This document shows, one piece after another, positions 1 to 6,964 of a stretch of DNA of 9,454 nt; positions within the stretch are counted from its first letter, which is position 1, and each line of letters opens with the position of its first letter. The notes below the pieces were generated by a model. The model saw only the letters and a list, made by a program, of their open reading frames with translations, was not told the origin of the DNA and made no database searches. Source of the DNA: Ruminococcaceae bacterium UBA6855. Its GTDB lineage: Bacteria; Bacillota; Clostridia; Oscillospirales; Acutalibacteraceae. The stretch is from NCBI GenBank assembly GCA_002451755.1, contig DKDF01000021.1:1-9454 (forward strand), written 5' to 3'. A program made the position numbers and the translations under genes.

Positions 1-65
1 TGCACTTGCTTGACTTTCCGCCGCGAAGAAAATTAATATTGATAACCTCATATCTCCTATATATG

Positions 66-88
66 TGCTGCACCTATCGGGTGCAGCA
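66..88. repeat. Perfect 9-bp hairpin outside the rfbC terminator
   Basis: TGCTGCACC (66-74) and GGTGCAGCA (80-88) are exact reverse complements around a 5-nt loop, and two weaker outer pairs (64-65 with 89-90) may add to the stem. Neither strand has a U-run directly after the stem, so on its own this is not a standard intrinsic terminator. It lies 6 bp from the terminator stem at 95-126. It could be a second transcription stop or 3'-end stabiliser for rfbC, or part of a convergent unit that ends left of the window. Confidence 0.55.
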
Positions 89-94
89 TAAACT

Positions 95-133
95 AAAGCG
101 GACAGGGTATATACTCTGTCCGCTTTGGTTTTT
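95..133. terminator. Intrinsic terminator after rfbC, probably bidirectional
   Basis: AAAGCGGACAG (95-105) pairs perfectly with CTGTCCGCTTT (116-126), and inner pairs extend the stem to about 14 bp around a short ATAT loop. On the plus strand the stem is followed by GGTTTTTATT, a good U-tract. On the minus strand, where rfbC is read, the tail is the weaker TTTAGTTT. The stem begins 8 bp beyond the rfbC stop codon, so it is placed to end the rfbA-rfbC transcript. The stronger plus-strand tail hints at a convergent plus-strand gene ending left of or at the window edge, which cannot be confirmed here. Confidence 0.8.
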
Positions 134-134
134 A

Positions 135-686
135 TTAATAGATGAATTCGATATCGCTGTCCTTGAGCAGGGGAGCTTTCATATCCTTGTCCGAGAGGAT
201 CGGCACTTTTACGCCCCAGTCAACTCCGATATCCGGGTCGTCGAATTTTACGCTTCTGTCGTTTGCGGGGGCGTAGTATTCGTCGACTTTGTATGAGACT
301 TCAACATCGGGGGTCAGCGTCACGAAGCCGTGCAGGAAGCCCTTGGGGATGAAGAACATCTTCTTGTTCTCGCCGCTGAGCTCGACCGCCGTCCACTGCA
401 TGTATGTCGGCGAACCGCGTCTTATGTCAACCGCGACATCCATTATTCTGCCGCGCAGGCAGGTGAGAAGTTTCGTCTGCGCCATGGGCGGAGTCTGGCA
501 GTGCAGACCTCTGAGCGTGCCCTGCTGAGCCGAGAAAGAACGGTTGTCCTGAACAAATTCAACGTCTATGCCGATGTCGTGCATCTTCTGCTTCGAGTAG
601 CTCTCGTAGAACCAGCCGCGCACATCGCCGAAAACCTGCGGCTCGATAATAAACGCGCCGTCAAGCGGGGTTTCAATTTTTTTCAT
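135..686 (-). CDS. rfbC: dTDP-4-dehydrorhamnose 3,5-epimerase (RfbC/RmlC)
   Basis: This cytosolic cupin enzyme epimerises C3 and C5 of dTDP-4-keto-6-deoxy-glucose, the third step of dTDP-L-rhamnose synthesis for surface polysaccharide. The protein is 183 residues, the usual size for RmlC. Visible family motifs are the N-terminal FGDVRGWFYE stretch (19-28), QDNRS (46-50), RGLHCQ with the catalytic-base His62, DVAVDIR (83-89), IPKGFLHGF (113-121), SYKVDEYY carrying the expected active-site Tyr132, and LSDKD near 164-168 with the Asp that pairs with the catalytic His in characterised RmlC. Nothing essential is missing. The ATG start at 684-686 gives the conserved N-terminus; the nearest SD-like AAAGG lies about 12 nt upstream, slightly far. 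It follows rfbA on the same strand after 37 bp, so the two are probably co-transcribed, and it ends at the terminator at 95-133. Confidence 0.96.
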   Translation of the reverse strand: MKKIETPLDGAFIIEPQVFGDVRGWFYESYSKQKMHDIGIDVEFVQDNRSFSAQQGTLRGLHCQTPPMAQTKLLTCLRGRIMDVAVDIRRGSPTYMQWTAVELSGENKKMFFIPKGFLHGFVTLTPDVEVSYKVDEYYAPANDRSVKFDDPDIGVDWGVKVPILSDKDMKAPLLKDSDIEFIY

Positions 687-723
687 ATATCGTCATTACC
701 TTTCATAACAATGCTACTGGCGG

Positions 724-1671
724 TCAGTGCTTCTCCTGCTCGCTCTCGATGCCCCAGCGCGGGCGCTCGCCGATGCCGCTTATATCATTGCTCGTGTAGA
801 GTATCTTGCCCTCGGCAACGCTGAGCAGATGCTGACCGTAGGAGGATTTGCCGTATTTCTCCGCCGATTCGAGCAGAGCACGCTTGCTTATCCAGCGCAT
901 GTTATAGGCGATTTCCTCGGGTGCGGAGATTTTTATGCCCTGCAGGCGCTCAACGGTCTTGATGAAGTTCGCCGCGTCGAGCAGTGCGTCAACGGTGCCC
1001 GTGTCAAGCCACGCGAAGCCCCTGCCCATAAGGCGGATGTCAAGATCGCCGTTTTCGAGATATATCTTGTTTATGTCGGTTATCTCAAGCTCGCCGCGCT
1101 TGGAGGGCTTGAGCGATTTTGCGTATTCGACGACCCTGTTGTCGTAGAAATAGAGCCCCGTTACAGCGTAGTTCGACTTCGGATGCTTGGGCTTTTCAAC
1201 TATCGATACCGGCACGCCGTCATCGTCAAATTCGACAACGCCGAAGCTCTGCGGGTTCTCGACATAGTAGCCGAAAATAGTCGCTCTGTTCTGCTGCTTT
1301 GCCGCCTCTCTGAGCAGATGGCCGAGACCGTTGCCGTAGAACAGATTGTCGCCGAGCACCATGGCAACGCTGTCGTCGCCGATGAAGTCCTCGCCGATTA
1401 TAAACGCCTGGGCGAGTCCCTCGGGCTTGGGCTGGACGGCGTAGGAGAGCTTTAAGCCGAACTGGCTTCCGTCGCCGAGCAGACGCTCGAACTTGGGCGT
1501 GTCCTCTATGGTGGAGATTATCAGTATCTCGCGTATGCCCGCGAGCATGAGCGTCGACAGCGGATAGTATATCATCGGCTTGTCATATACGGGCAATAAC
1601 TGCTTGCTCGTAACCATGGTCAGAGGATAGAGCCTCGTGCCGGATCCGCCGGCGAGAATGATACCCTTCAA
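724..1671 (-). CDS. rfbA: Glucose-1-phosphate thymidylyltransferase (RfbA/RmlA)
   Basis: This enzyme condenses glucose-1-phosphate with dTTP to dTDP-glucose, the first step of dTDP-L-rhamnose synthesis. The 315-residue protein shows the full nucleotidyltransferase signature: GGSGTRLYPLT (8-18) for nucleotide binding, SKQLLPVYDKP (22-32), VLGDNLFYG with metal-binding Asp108, EKP at 159-161, and WLDTGT with the second metal ligand Asp223. It is about 20-25 residues longer than the common form of roughly 290; the extra length is a poorly conserved tail after the core. The start is TTG (1669-1671), chosen because it begins the conserved MKGIILAGG and has GGGAG 9 nt upstream; no ATG or GTG fits the N-terminus. 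It heads a minus-strand unit with rfbC. Expression probably starts at the promoter at 1819-1847 and runs through a structured leader of about 140 nt. Confidence 0.97.
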   Translation of the reverse strand: MKGIILAGGSGTRLYPLTMVTSKQLLPVYDKPMIYYPLSTLMLAGIREILIISTIEDTPKFERLLGDGSQFGLKLSYAVQPKPEGLAQAFIIGEDFIGDDSVAMVLGDNLFYGNGLGHLLREAAKQQNRATIFGYYVENPQSFGVVEFDDDGVPVSIVEKPKHPKSNYAVTGLYFYDNRVVEYAKSLKPSKRGELEITDINKIYLENGDLDIRLMGRGFAWLDTGTVDALLDAANFIKTVERLQGIKISAPEEIAYNMRWISKRALLESAEKYGKSSYGQHLLSVAEGKILYTSNDISGIGERPRWGIESEQEKH

Positions 1672-1724
1672 ACAAATTCACTCCCTGAAAAAGTTGTTTT
1701 TTATATTTATGTCAACTTCGGGGC

Positions 1725-1792
1725 GGCGTTTTATAAAAATAAAAACCTGTCCGATACAATAGAATTATTGCACGGATATCAGAAAAAACGCC
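1725..1792 (-). promoter_or_regulatory. Structured rfbA leader with terminator-like hairpin
   Basis: Read on the minus strand between the rfbA promoter and its start codon, 1750-1776 forms a hairpin of about 11 bp with one bulged U and a 4-nt ATTC loop. It is followed by CAGG and then TTTTTATTTTT (1735-1745), an arrangement like an intrinsic terminator. A wider inverted repeat, GGCGTTTT (mRNA-sense copy at plus positions 1785-1792) with AAAACGCC (plus positions 1725-1732), encloses the hairpin and the U-run. On the plus strand no U-run follows the stem, so the polarity fits rfbA transcription. A weaker repeat, AAGTTG/CAACTT (1691-1696 and 1713-1718), lies just upstream of the SD. The structure is read directly; an attenuation role is inferred. 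Confidence 0.5.
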
Positions 1793-1818
1793 CATCATTT
1801 TCACTTTCTCTCAGCCTA

Positions 1819-1847
1819 ATAATACCACTTGCGGCGTGATAAGTCAA
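1819..1847 (-). promoter_or_regulatory. SigmaA-type promoter for rfbA-rfbC
   Basis: On the minus strand, TTGACT (-35, plus positions 1842-1847) and TATTAT (-10, 1819-1824) are separated by exactly 17 bp, and the -10 is preceded by TGG, an extended -10 element. Transcription would start near 1812, giving a leader of about 140 nt before the rfbA TTG codon. The -35 box overlaps an imperfect AT-rich inverted repeat, TGATAA-N5-TTATTA (1837-1853). Its -35 is 26 bp from the divergent feoA -35, so a protein bound between them could affect both. Confidence 0.75.
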
Positions 1848-1873
1848 TTATTATTCGCGTCACGGCGTTGATG

Positions 1874-1902
1874 TTGACAAGCGGGGCGCGTGGGAATATA
1901 AT
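1874..1902 (+). promoter_or_regulatory. Perfect-consensus sigmaA promoter for feoAB operon
   Basis: TTGACA (1874-1879) and TATAAT (1897-1902) are both exact consensus hexamers with the optimal 17-bp spacer. Transcription would begin near 1909, about 25 nt before feoA. A small palindrome, CCGTTACGG (1907-1915), sits at the predicted start point and could be an operator. I do not see a clear Fur, DtxR/IdeR or MntR box, although an iron-uptake operon is normally repressed by such a regulator and a perfect promoter would need repression. Confidence 0.85.
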
Positions 1903-1933
1903 TTTACCGTTACGGCGGTGGAACGGAGAGCAT

Positions 1934-2167
1934 ATGACAACTACTGCCGACAGGCTCGCTCCCGGCGAGAGCGGGTATATCGAATCAAATCTTATCTCAG
2001 GTGCGCGGCGCAGCCGGCTGCTCGATCTGGGGCTGACTCCCGGGACTCTGCTGACCGCCGGCGTCTCGTCGCCGTTCGGCGACCCGGTGACGGTCACGGT
2101 GCGCGGCTGCGAGCTCGGACTCAGACGCTCGCAGGCGAAGTGCATAAGGCTGACGGTGCTGCGATGA
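1934..2167 (+). CDS. feoA: FeoA, ferrous iron transport SH3-like protein
   Basis: FeoA is a small cytosolic protein with an SH3-like fold that assists the FeoB Fe(II) transporter. The 77-residue product shows the family pattern: LAPGESGYIES (8-18), RRSRLLDLGLTPGT (25-38), SSPFGDPVTVTVRGCELGLRRSQA (45-68, with the hallmark PfGDPv and LaLR-like segments) and a final beta-strand IRLTV. The ATG at 1934 is chosen because it has GGAG 5 nt upstream and gives a normal FeoA length. The frame extends upstream to an ATG at 1829, but that lies before the promoter and would add 35 residues not found in the family. Its stop codon overlaps the feoB start (ATGA, 2164-2167), indicating translational coupling. 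Confidence 0.94.
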   Translation: MTTTADRLAPGESGYIESNLISGARRSRLLDLGLTPGTLLTAGVSSPFGDPVTVTVRGCELGLRRSQAKCIRLTVLR

Positions 2168-4131
2168 GCATACGCATTGCACTCGCAGGCAACCCGAACT
2201 GCGGCAAGACAACGCTTTTTAATCTCCTGACCGGCTCGGACTGCCATGTCGGCAACTGGCCGGGCGTGACGGTTGAGAAGCGCTCGGGAATAATAAAAAG
2301 CTTTCACGGCGCGGAGCTTGTTGACCTGCCGGGGATATATTCTCTGCGCACGCTCTCGGACGAAGAGGGCGCGGCGCTCGGCTTTCTTATAAATGAAAAG
2401 CCCGATTTGATAATCAATGTCATCGACGCAAACGATCTTGAGCGCAGCTTGTATCTGACCGTTCAGCTTAAACTCCTCGGCGTGCCGACGGTTGCGGCGC
2501 TGAATATGACCGATGTGCTCGAAAAGCGCGGCGATAAGATAGATTACAATCGCCTCGCCGAGCTGCTCGGCATCCGTGCGGTGCCCGTCAGCGCGGCGGA
2601 AAATACGGGAATTGACGAACTGCTCGCGGCGTGCGAAAACGCGCTTCAAGAGAAAATATCAAGTCCGCGATATGATTTTTTACCCGACGGCGCGAAGCTG
2701 ATAGCGGAGCTGATATCGCCCGTCTGCAAAGAGAAGAGTATTCCAACGGGACTCGAAACTCTGCGGCTCATGCGAGGGGACATAAGCGCCTGTGACCTGC
2801 TCAGAGAGAGCGAAGCGCAGGCAGTTGAAAATCTGATTTCATCGAACGAGACGGAGAATTCCGATCGCGAACTGCTGACCGTCTCGCATATATATAGGTT
2901 TACCGACAGCGTCTGCAAAAAGACGCTCAGAAAAAGCAAACGGAGCGGGGGGCATTTTTCCCGCCGCGCGGACAGAATATTGCTCAACCGCTTTGCTGCT
3001 GTGCCGCTGTTTCTGGCGGCGGTATTGATTGTGTTTTATCTCACCTTCGGCTCGCTCGGCACGAGGCTCGGCGAGCTGGCGGATTCGTTTATAAACGGCA
3101 CTCTTGCCGATGCCCTGATGCATCTGCTCGGCTCGCTCGGAGCTTCCGAATGGATAAAAGATCTCGTCTGCGGGGGGATCCTCGCGGGTCTCGGCTCTGT
3201 GTGCTCGTTTTTGCCGCAGATAGCCCTGCTGTTCTTCTTTTTGGGTCTGCTCGAGGACTGCGGATATATGGCGCGCGGTGCGTTTATCGCGGATTATCCA
3301 CTGCGCTTGCTCGGTCTCGGCGGCAAGTCGTTTGTCCCGCTGTTCATGGGCTTCGGCTGCTCCGTGCCCGCGCTGATGAGCACGCGCACCCTGCATGCGG
3401 GGCGCGAAAAGAAAATCTGCGCGGCGGTCATACCGTTCATGTCGTGCAGCGCGAAAATGCCCGTCTATGCCATGCTCATCTCGGCGTTCTTCCCGAATGT
3501 GCGTTGGGTCGCCGTGATTTTGATCTATTCGCTCGGCATAGCCTGCGCCTGCGCGGGTTCGCTGATACTCAAAAAATGGGTTTTCAAGGGCGACGAGCCG
3601 CCGTTTATCTTTGAGCTGCCCGAATACCGTATGCCGTCCGTGCGCTCGGCGCTTCGCTATGTGCGCGATAGGCTGCGCGAATTCTTGAAAAAAGCGGGCG
3701 CGGTACTCTTCCCGGCGAGCGTCGTTATCTGGGCGCTCGGTTATTTTGATTTTTCCATGCACCATGCCGCCGACGCAAAATTCAGCATGCTCGGCAGGAT
3801 AGGCGGCGCGATCTCGTTTATATTCTCTCCGCTCGGGCTCAGCGACTGGCGGTGCTGCGTGGCTCTCATCAGCGGGCTTGTCGCGAGGGAGACAACGGTC
3901 AGCACGCTCGGTATTCTAATAGGCTCGGCGCAGAGCGTGAGAGATATAATTTCTCCGCAGGCGGCGTGCGCGTTTATGAGCTTCTCTCTGCTGAGTATGC
4001 CGTGCGTTGCGGCGGTCGCGGCTCTTCGGCGCGAGCTTGGGACGAAGAGCACTTTGAAAGTTTTGATTTTTGAATTTATAACAGCGTGGACAGTGAGCTT
4101 TGCGGTGTATCGCATCGCTCTTCTGATATAA
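2164..4131 (+). CDS. feoB: FeoB, GTP-binding ferrous iron transporter
   Basis: This inner-membrane transporter moves Fe(II) into the cell, and its cytosolic G domain is required for uptake. The product is 655 residues. The G domain has GNPNCGKT (9-16, P-loop), GVTVEK (34-39, switch I), DLPG (54-57), NMTD (114-117) and SAA (143-145). A helical linker region follows, then a polytopic membrane core from about residue 275. The core carries both Gate motifs, GCSVP (398-402, Cys399) and PFMSCSAKMPVY (424-435, Cys428), plus GLVARET near 571-577. It is shorter than the roughly 770-residue E. coli protein but within the range I would expect for Firmicutes, and it lacks an added C-terminal Cys-rich domain. 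The ATG at 2164 is chosen because the G domain begins at once and it overlaps the feoA stop. The SD is weak, consistent with coupling. Confidence 0.97.
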   Translation: MSIRIALAGNPNCGKTTLFNLLTGSDCHVGNWPGVTVEKRSGIIKSFHGAELVDLPGIYSLRTLSDEEGAALGFLINEKPDLIINVIDANDLERSLYLTVQLKLLGVPTVAALNMTDVLEKRGDKIDYNRLAELLGIRAVPVSAAENTGIDELLAACENALQEKISSPRYDFLPDGAKLIAELISPVCKEKSIPTGLETLRLMRGDISACDLLRESEAQAVENLISSNETENSDRELLTVSHIYRFTDSVCKKTLRKSKRSGGHFSRRADRILLNRFAAVPLFLAAVLIVFYLTFGSLGTRLGELADSFINGTLADALMHLLGSLGASEWIKDLVCGGILAGLGSVCSFLPQIALLFFFLGLLEDCGYMARGAFIADYPLRLLGLGGKSFVPLFMGFGCSVPALMSTRTLHAGREKKICAAVIPFMSCSAKMPVYAMLISAFFPNVRWVAVILIYSLGIACACAGSLILKKWVFKGDEPPFIFELPEYRMPSVRSALRYVRDRLREFLKKAGAVLFPASVVIWALGYFDFSMHHAADAKFSMLGRIGGAISFIFSPLGLSDWRCCVALISGLVARETTVSTLGILIGSAQSVRDIISPQAACAFMSFSLLSMPCVAAVAALRRELGTKSTLKVLIFEFITAWTVSFAVYRIALLI

Positions 4132-4147
4132 AGCAAAGGAAATTGAT

Positions 4148-5344
4148 ATGAAAGAAAGCTTTGACATATTGATAGTCGGCGCGGGAGCGTCGGGGCTTGC
4201 GGCGGCGATAAGCGCAAAACGCACACTGCCGCGGCTTCGTGTTGCCATGCTCGAGCGGCTGCCCCGTGTCGGCAAGAAGATACTCGCCACGGGAAACGGC
4301 AGATGCAACCTGACGAATCTCAACGCCCGGTTGCACTGCTACACCAACCGCGAGTTCGCCGATTCGGTGTTTGAGAAATACGACGAACAGCGGGTTCTGC
4401 AATTTTTCAAAAGCATCGGGCTTTTGACCTACAGCGACAGCTGCGGCAGAGTCTATCCGATGAGCAACACCGCGTCCGGCGTGCTCGACTGCCTGCGCTT
4501 TGAGGCTGAACGCCTCGGGGTGAAAAGCATATGCGAGGACAAATGCGAGGATATAAAGAAAACCGACGGCGGCTTTTTGATAAACGGACGGTACAGAGCG
4601 CGGGAGATTATAATCTGCACTGGCGGCTGTGCGTCGCCGTCGCAGGGCTCGGACGGGAGCGGGTATAAGCTCCTCTCATCGCTCGGACATACTGTTACCG
4701 AGCTTTACCCCTCGCTCGTCCAGCTGACCTCGCCGGACAAGCAGCTGCGGCAGCTAAAGGGTATGCGCGTCCACGATGCGGTGATAAGTGCCGCGGGGCG
4801 AACCTCGCGCGGGGAACTGCTCTTTACCGACTACGGGCTTTCTGGTATAGCCGCGATGGAGATAAGCGCAGACATAGCAAAAGCGGCAAAGCGTTCGCCC
4901 GTCAGCGCGTCGCTCGATTTAATTCCGTCGATGGGAGAGCGGGAGATAGCGGATTTCTTGTCGGGGCTCGGCGGGAAATGCGAGGATATGCTTATAGGCA
5001 TTCTGCCGCGTGCCGTCGGAGCGGCGGTTATGAAAGCGGCGGGTGTTGATTCAAAGTCGGACGCGCAGTCGCTCGGCAGAAATGCGCTGCTGAATCTTGC
5101 ACGCACGGCGAAAAACTTCAAAATAACATTTGACGGCACTAAAGGCTTCCAAAATGCGCAGGTCACGCGCGGCGGAGTCAATATAAATGAGTTCGACCGC
5201 GAAACGCTTGAGTCGAAGAAAGTGCCCGGGCTTTTCTGCGCCGGGGAGCTTCTCGATGTTGACGGCGGCTGCGGCGGCTTCAATCTCCAATGGGCGTGGG
5301 CTTCCGGTCTGCTCGCAGGGGAGAGCGCGGCAAAATCTATTTAA
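4148..5344 (+). CDS. BaiN/YhiN (HI0933, COG2081) family flavoprotein
   Basis: This is an FAD-binding oxidoreductase of the HI0933/COG2081 family, sometimes labelled aminoacetone oxidase-like or BaiN; the physiological substrate of most members is unknown. The 398-residue protein begins with an FAD-binding Rossmann motif, GAGASG (11-16), followed by the ribose-binding acidic residue Glu36. It has the family signature GKKILATGNGRCNLTN (42-57), a second GG-type motif around IICTGG, and the C-terminal flavin-contact segment GELLDVDGGCGGFNLQWAW near 370-388. No transmembrane segment or signal peptide is visible, so it should be cytosolic. The ATG has AAAGGA 7 nt upstream. It starts 16 bp after the feoB stop and ends 12 bp before the next flavoprotein, so it belongs to the feo transcript. 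A direct iron-reductase role would be speculation. Confidence 0.9.
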   Translation: MKESFDILIVGAGASGLAAAISAKRTLPRLRVAMLERLPRVGKKILATGNGRCNLTNLNARLHCYTNREFADSVFEKYDEQRVLQFFKSIGLLTYSDSCGRVYPMSNTASGVLDCLRFEAERLGVKSICEDKCEDIKKTDGGFLINGRYRAREIIICTGGCASPSQGSDGSGYKLLSSLGHTVTELYPSLVQLTSPDKQLRQLKGMRVHDAVISAAGRTSRGELLFTDYGLSGIAAMEISADIAKAAKRSPVSASLDLIPSMGEREIADFLSGLGGKCEDMLIGILPRAVGAAVMKAAGVDSKSDAQSLGRNALLNLARTAKNFKITFDGTKGFQNAQVTRGGVNINEFDRETLESKKVPGLFCAGELLDVDGGCGGFNLQWAWASGLLAGESAAKSI

Positions 5345-5356
5345 CGGAGAAAAAGT

Positions 5357-6958
5357 ATGCTTAAAATAAATCAGATAAAGCTTCCGCTGACTGCGGATGA
5401 ACACGATCTCAGGCGCGCGGCAGGTAAAGCTCTTCGCCTTGACGAAAACAGAATACGCACCCTCAGAGTGACGAAAAAAGCGGTCGATTCGCGCAAAAAG
5501 GACAACATTTTCTTTGTATATAACGTAGAAGTCGATGTTGACGGCGACGAGAATGCGATTCTCAAGCGTTGTGGCTCGGGCGTTGAAACTGTAAAGGAAG
5601 TCGACTTTACACCGCCCGAGATAAAGCGCACGAGCGAGCTGCACCCCGTCATAGTCGGATTCGGCCCCGCAGGTATGTTCTCGGGGCTTGCACTCGCCCG
5701 GGCGGGCTTCAAGCCGCTCATTCTCGAGCGCGGCTCGCATATTGAAGACAGGCAGAAAGATGTTCAGACCTTCTGGCGCGAGCGCAGGCTCAACCCCGAA
5801 TCGAACGTTCAGTTCGGCGAGGGCGGCGCAGGCACTTTTTCGGACGGCAAGCTTACAACGGGCATAAAAGACCCGCTCTGCCGCTTTGTTATAGATGAGC
5901 TTGCGAACCACGGCGCGCCCGAGGAGATACGCTGGTCGGCAAAGCCGCATATCGGCACCGACCGCCTTGCCGAGGTTGTCCGCAATATCAGAAAAGAGAT
6001 AATCTCGCTCGGCGGCGAAATCAGATTCAACTGCAAAATGACGGATATAATAGTCGCAAACGGCTATATCCACGGTGTGAAGACCGAGCATGACGGGCAT
6101 TTTGAGGATATCGAGACCGATACCGTCCTGCTCTGCACCGGACATTCGGCGCGCGACACCGTGAGGACGCTCTACGCCCACGGGGTCAGGATGATGCAGA
6201 AGCCGTTTTCGGTCGGCGCGCGAATAGAGCATCCGCGCGAGTTCATCGACCGCGCGCAGTACGGCGATTTCGCCGGGCATCCCGCGCTCGGCGCGGCGGA
6301 CTATAAGCTCGCCTGCCACCCGGAGCACGGGCGCGGAGCTTATACATTTTGTATGTGCCCCGGCGGCACGGTGGTCAACGCGGCGAGCGAAGAGGGCGGA
6401 ATAGTCGTCAACGGCATGAGCGAGTACGGGCGCGATGCTGAAAACTCGAACAGCGCACTGCTCGTCGGCATCGAGCCGGAGAATTTCGGCAGCGACCATC
6501 CTCTTGCCGGAATGGATATGCAGAGAAAAATCGAACACGCGGCGTTTCTTGCCGGCGGCAGTGATTACACAGCCCCGGCGCAGCTTGTCGGCGATTTCCT
6601 CGCGGACAGACCCTCGACCCGCCTCGGTGCGGTTCATCCGAGCTGCCCGACAGGAGTTGTGATGAGCGACCTGAGAAAGATACTGCCGAAGAAAGTGACG
6701 GATACATATGCAGACGCGCTCTTGAAGATGGACAGAATGCTCAAGGGCTTCGCCATGCCCGAGGCCGTGTTCACGGCGCCCGAGACCCGCTCGTCTTCGC
6801 CCGTGCGTATTCTGCGCGACGAGATATATCAGTCGAATATACGCGGGCTTTACCCCTGCGGCGAGGGCGCGGGATATGCGGGTGGAATAGTGTCCGCCGG
6901 AGTCGATGGAGTGCGCTGCGCCTATGCCGTGCTCGCCGACGAAAACGACGAGTGGTAA
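5357..6958 (+). CDS. COG2509-type FAD-dependent dehydrogenase, function unknown
   Basis: The 533-residue protein resembles the uncharacterised FAD-dependent dehydrogenases of COG2509. Residues 1 to about 90 form a small alpha/beta N-terminal domain typical of the group (starting MLKINQIKLPL). A Rossmann FAD motif, GFGPAGMFSGLALARAGF, starts at residue 101, and Glu124 in LILERG is the expected ribose ligand. NVQFGEGGAGTFSDGKL follows in the flavin-binding region, and the C-terminal GLYPCGEGAGYAGGIVSAG is the conserved second flavin-contact block. It appears cytosolic and complete. GGAG lies 7 nt upstream of the ATG. It is the last gene of the tight feo run. No terminator is visible before the promoter at 6965-6993, so read-through into the next genes is possible. 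The reaction and substrate are unknown. Confidence 0.88.
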   Translation: MLKINQIKLPLTADEHDLRRAAGKALRLDENRIRTLRVTKKAVDSRKKDNIFFVYNVEVDVDGDENAILKRCGSGVETVKEVDFTPPEIKRTSELHPVIVGFGPAGMFSGLALARAGFKPLILERGSHIEDRQKDVQTFWRERRLNPESNVQFGEGGAGTFSDGKLTTGIKDPLCRFVIDELANHGAPEEIRWSAKPHIGTDRLAEVVRNIRKEIISLGGEIRFNCKMTDIIVANGYIHGVKTEHDGHFEDIETDTVLLCTGHSARDTVRTLYAHGVRMMQKPFSVGARIEHPREFIDRAQYGDFAGHPALGAADYKLACHPEHGRGAYTFCMCPGGTVVNAASEEGGIVVNGMSEYGRDAENSNSALLVGIEPENFGSDHPLAGMDMQRKIEHAAFLAGGSDYTAPAQLVGDFLADRPSTRLGAVHPSCPTGVVMSDLRKILPKKVTDTYADALLKMDRMLKGFAMPEAVFTAPETRSSSPVRILRDEIYQSNIRGLYPCGEGAGYAGGIVSAGVDGVRCAYAVLADENDEW

Positions 6959-6964
6959 AAAGAT

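Noticed and set aside
1..51. Minus-strand gene start at ATG 49-51
   Set aside because: Only 17 codons are visible, the AGGAG is 2 nt from the ATG, which is too close, and the peptide shows no recognisable rfbB or rfbD N-terminus.
1710..1715. TTGACA on the minus strand close to rfbA as a second promoter
   Set aside because: No acceptable -10 lies 16-18 bp downstream; the matching position reads TTTTTC and overlaps the rfbA Shine-Dalgarno region.
1837..1853. TGATAA-N5-TTATTA as a Fur box
   Set aside because: The spacing between half sites is 5 instead of 3 and one arm has a mismatch against the usual Fur 7-1-7 pattern; by hand it matches only about half of the 19-bp consensus. Kept only as a weak operator candidate.
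1829..1933. Longer feoA start at 1829 adding 35 residues
   Set aside because: The extra segment would be encoded upstream of and across the perfect promoter at 1874-1902, so it would not be transcribed, and FeoA proteins do not carry it.
1672..1933. JUMPstart/ops element for RfaH-type control of the rhamnose genes
   Set aside because: The ops core GGCGGTAG is not present on either strand of this region, and the host appears to be a Firmicute.
2839..3765. Minus-strand open frame of about 300 codons opposite feoB
   Set aside because: Low-complexity Arg/Glu/Ala/His composition with no domain signature; it lies entirely within unmistakable FeoB coding sequence.
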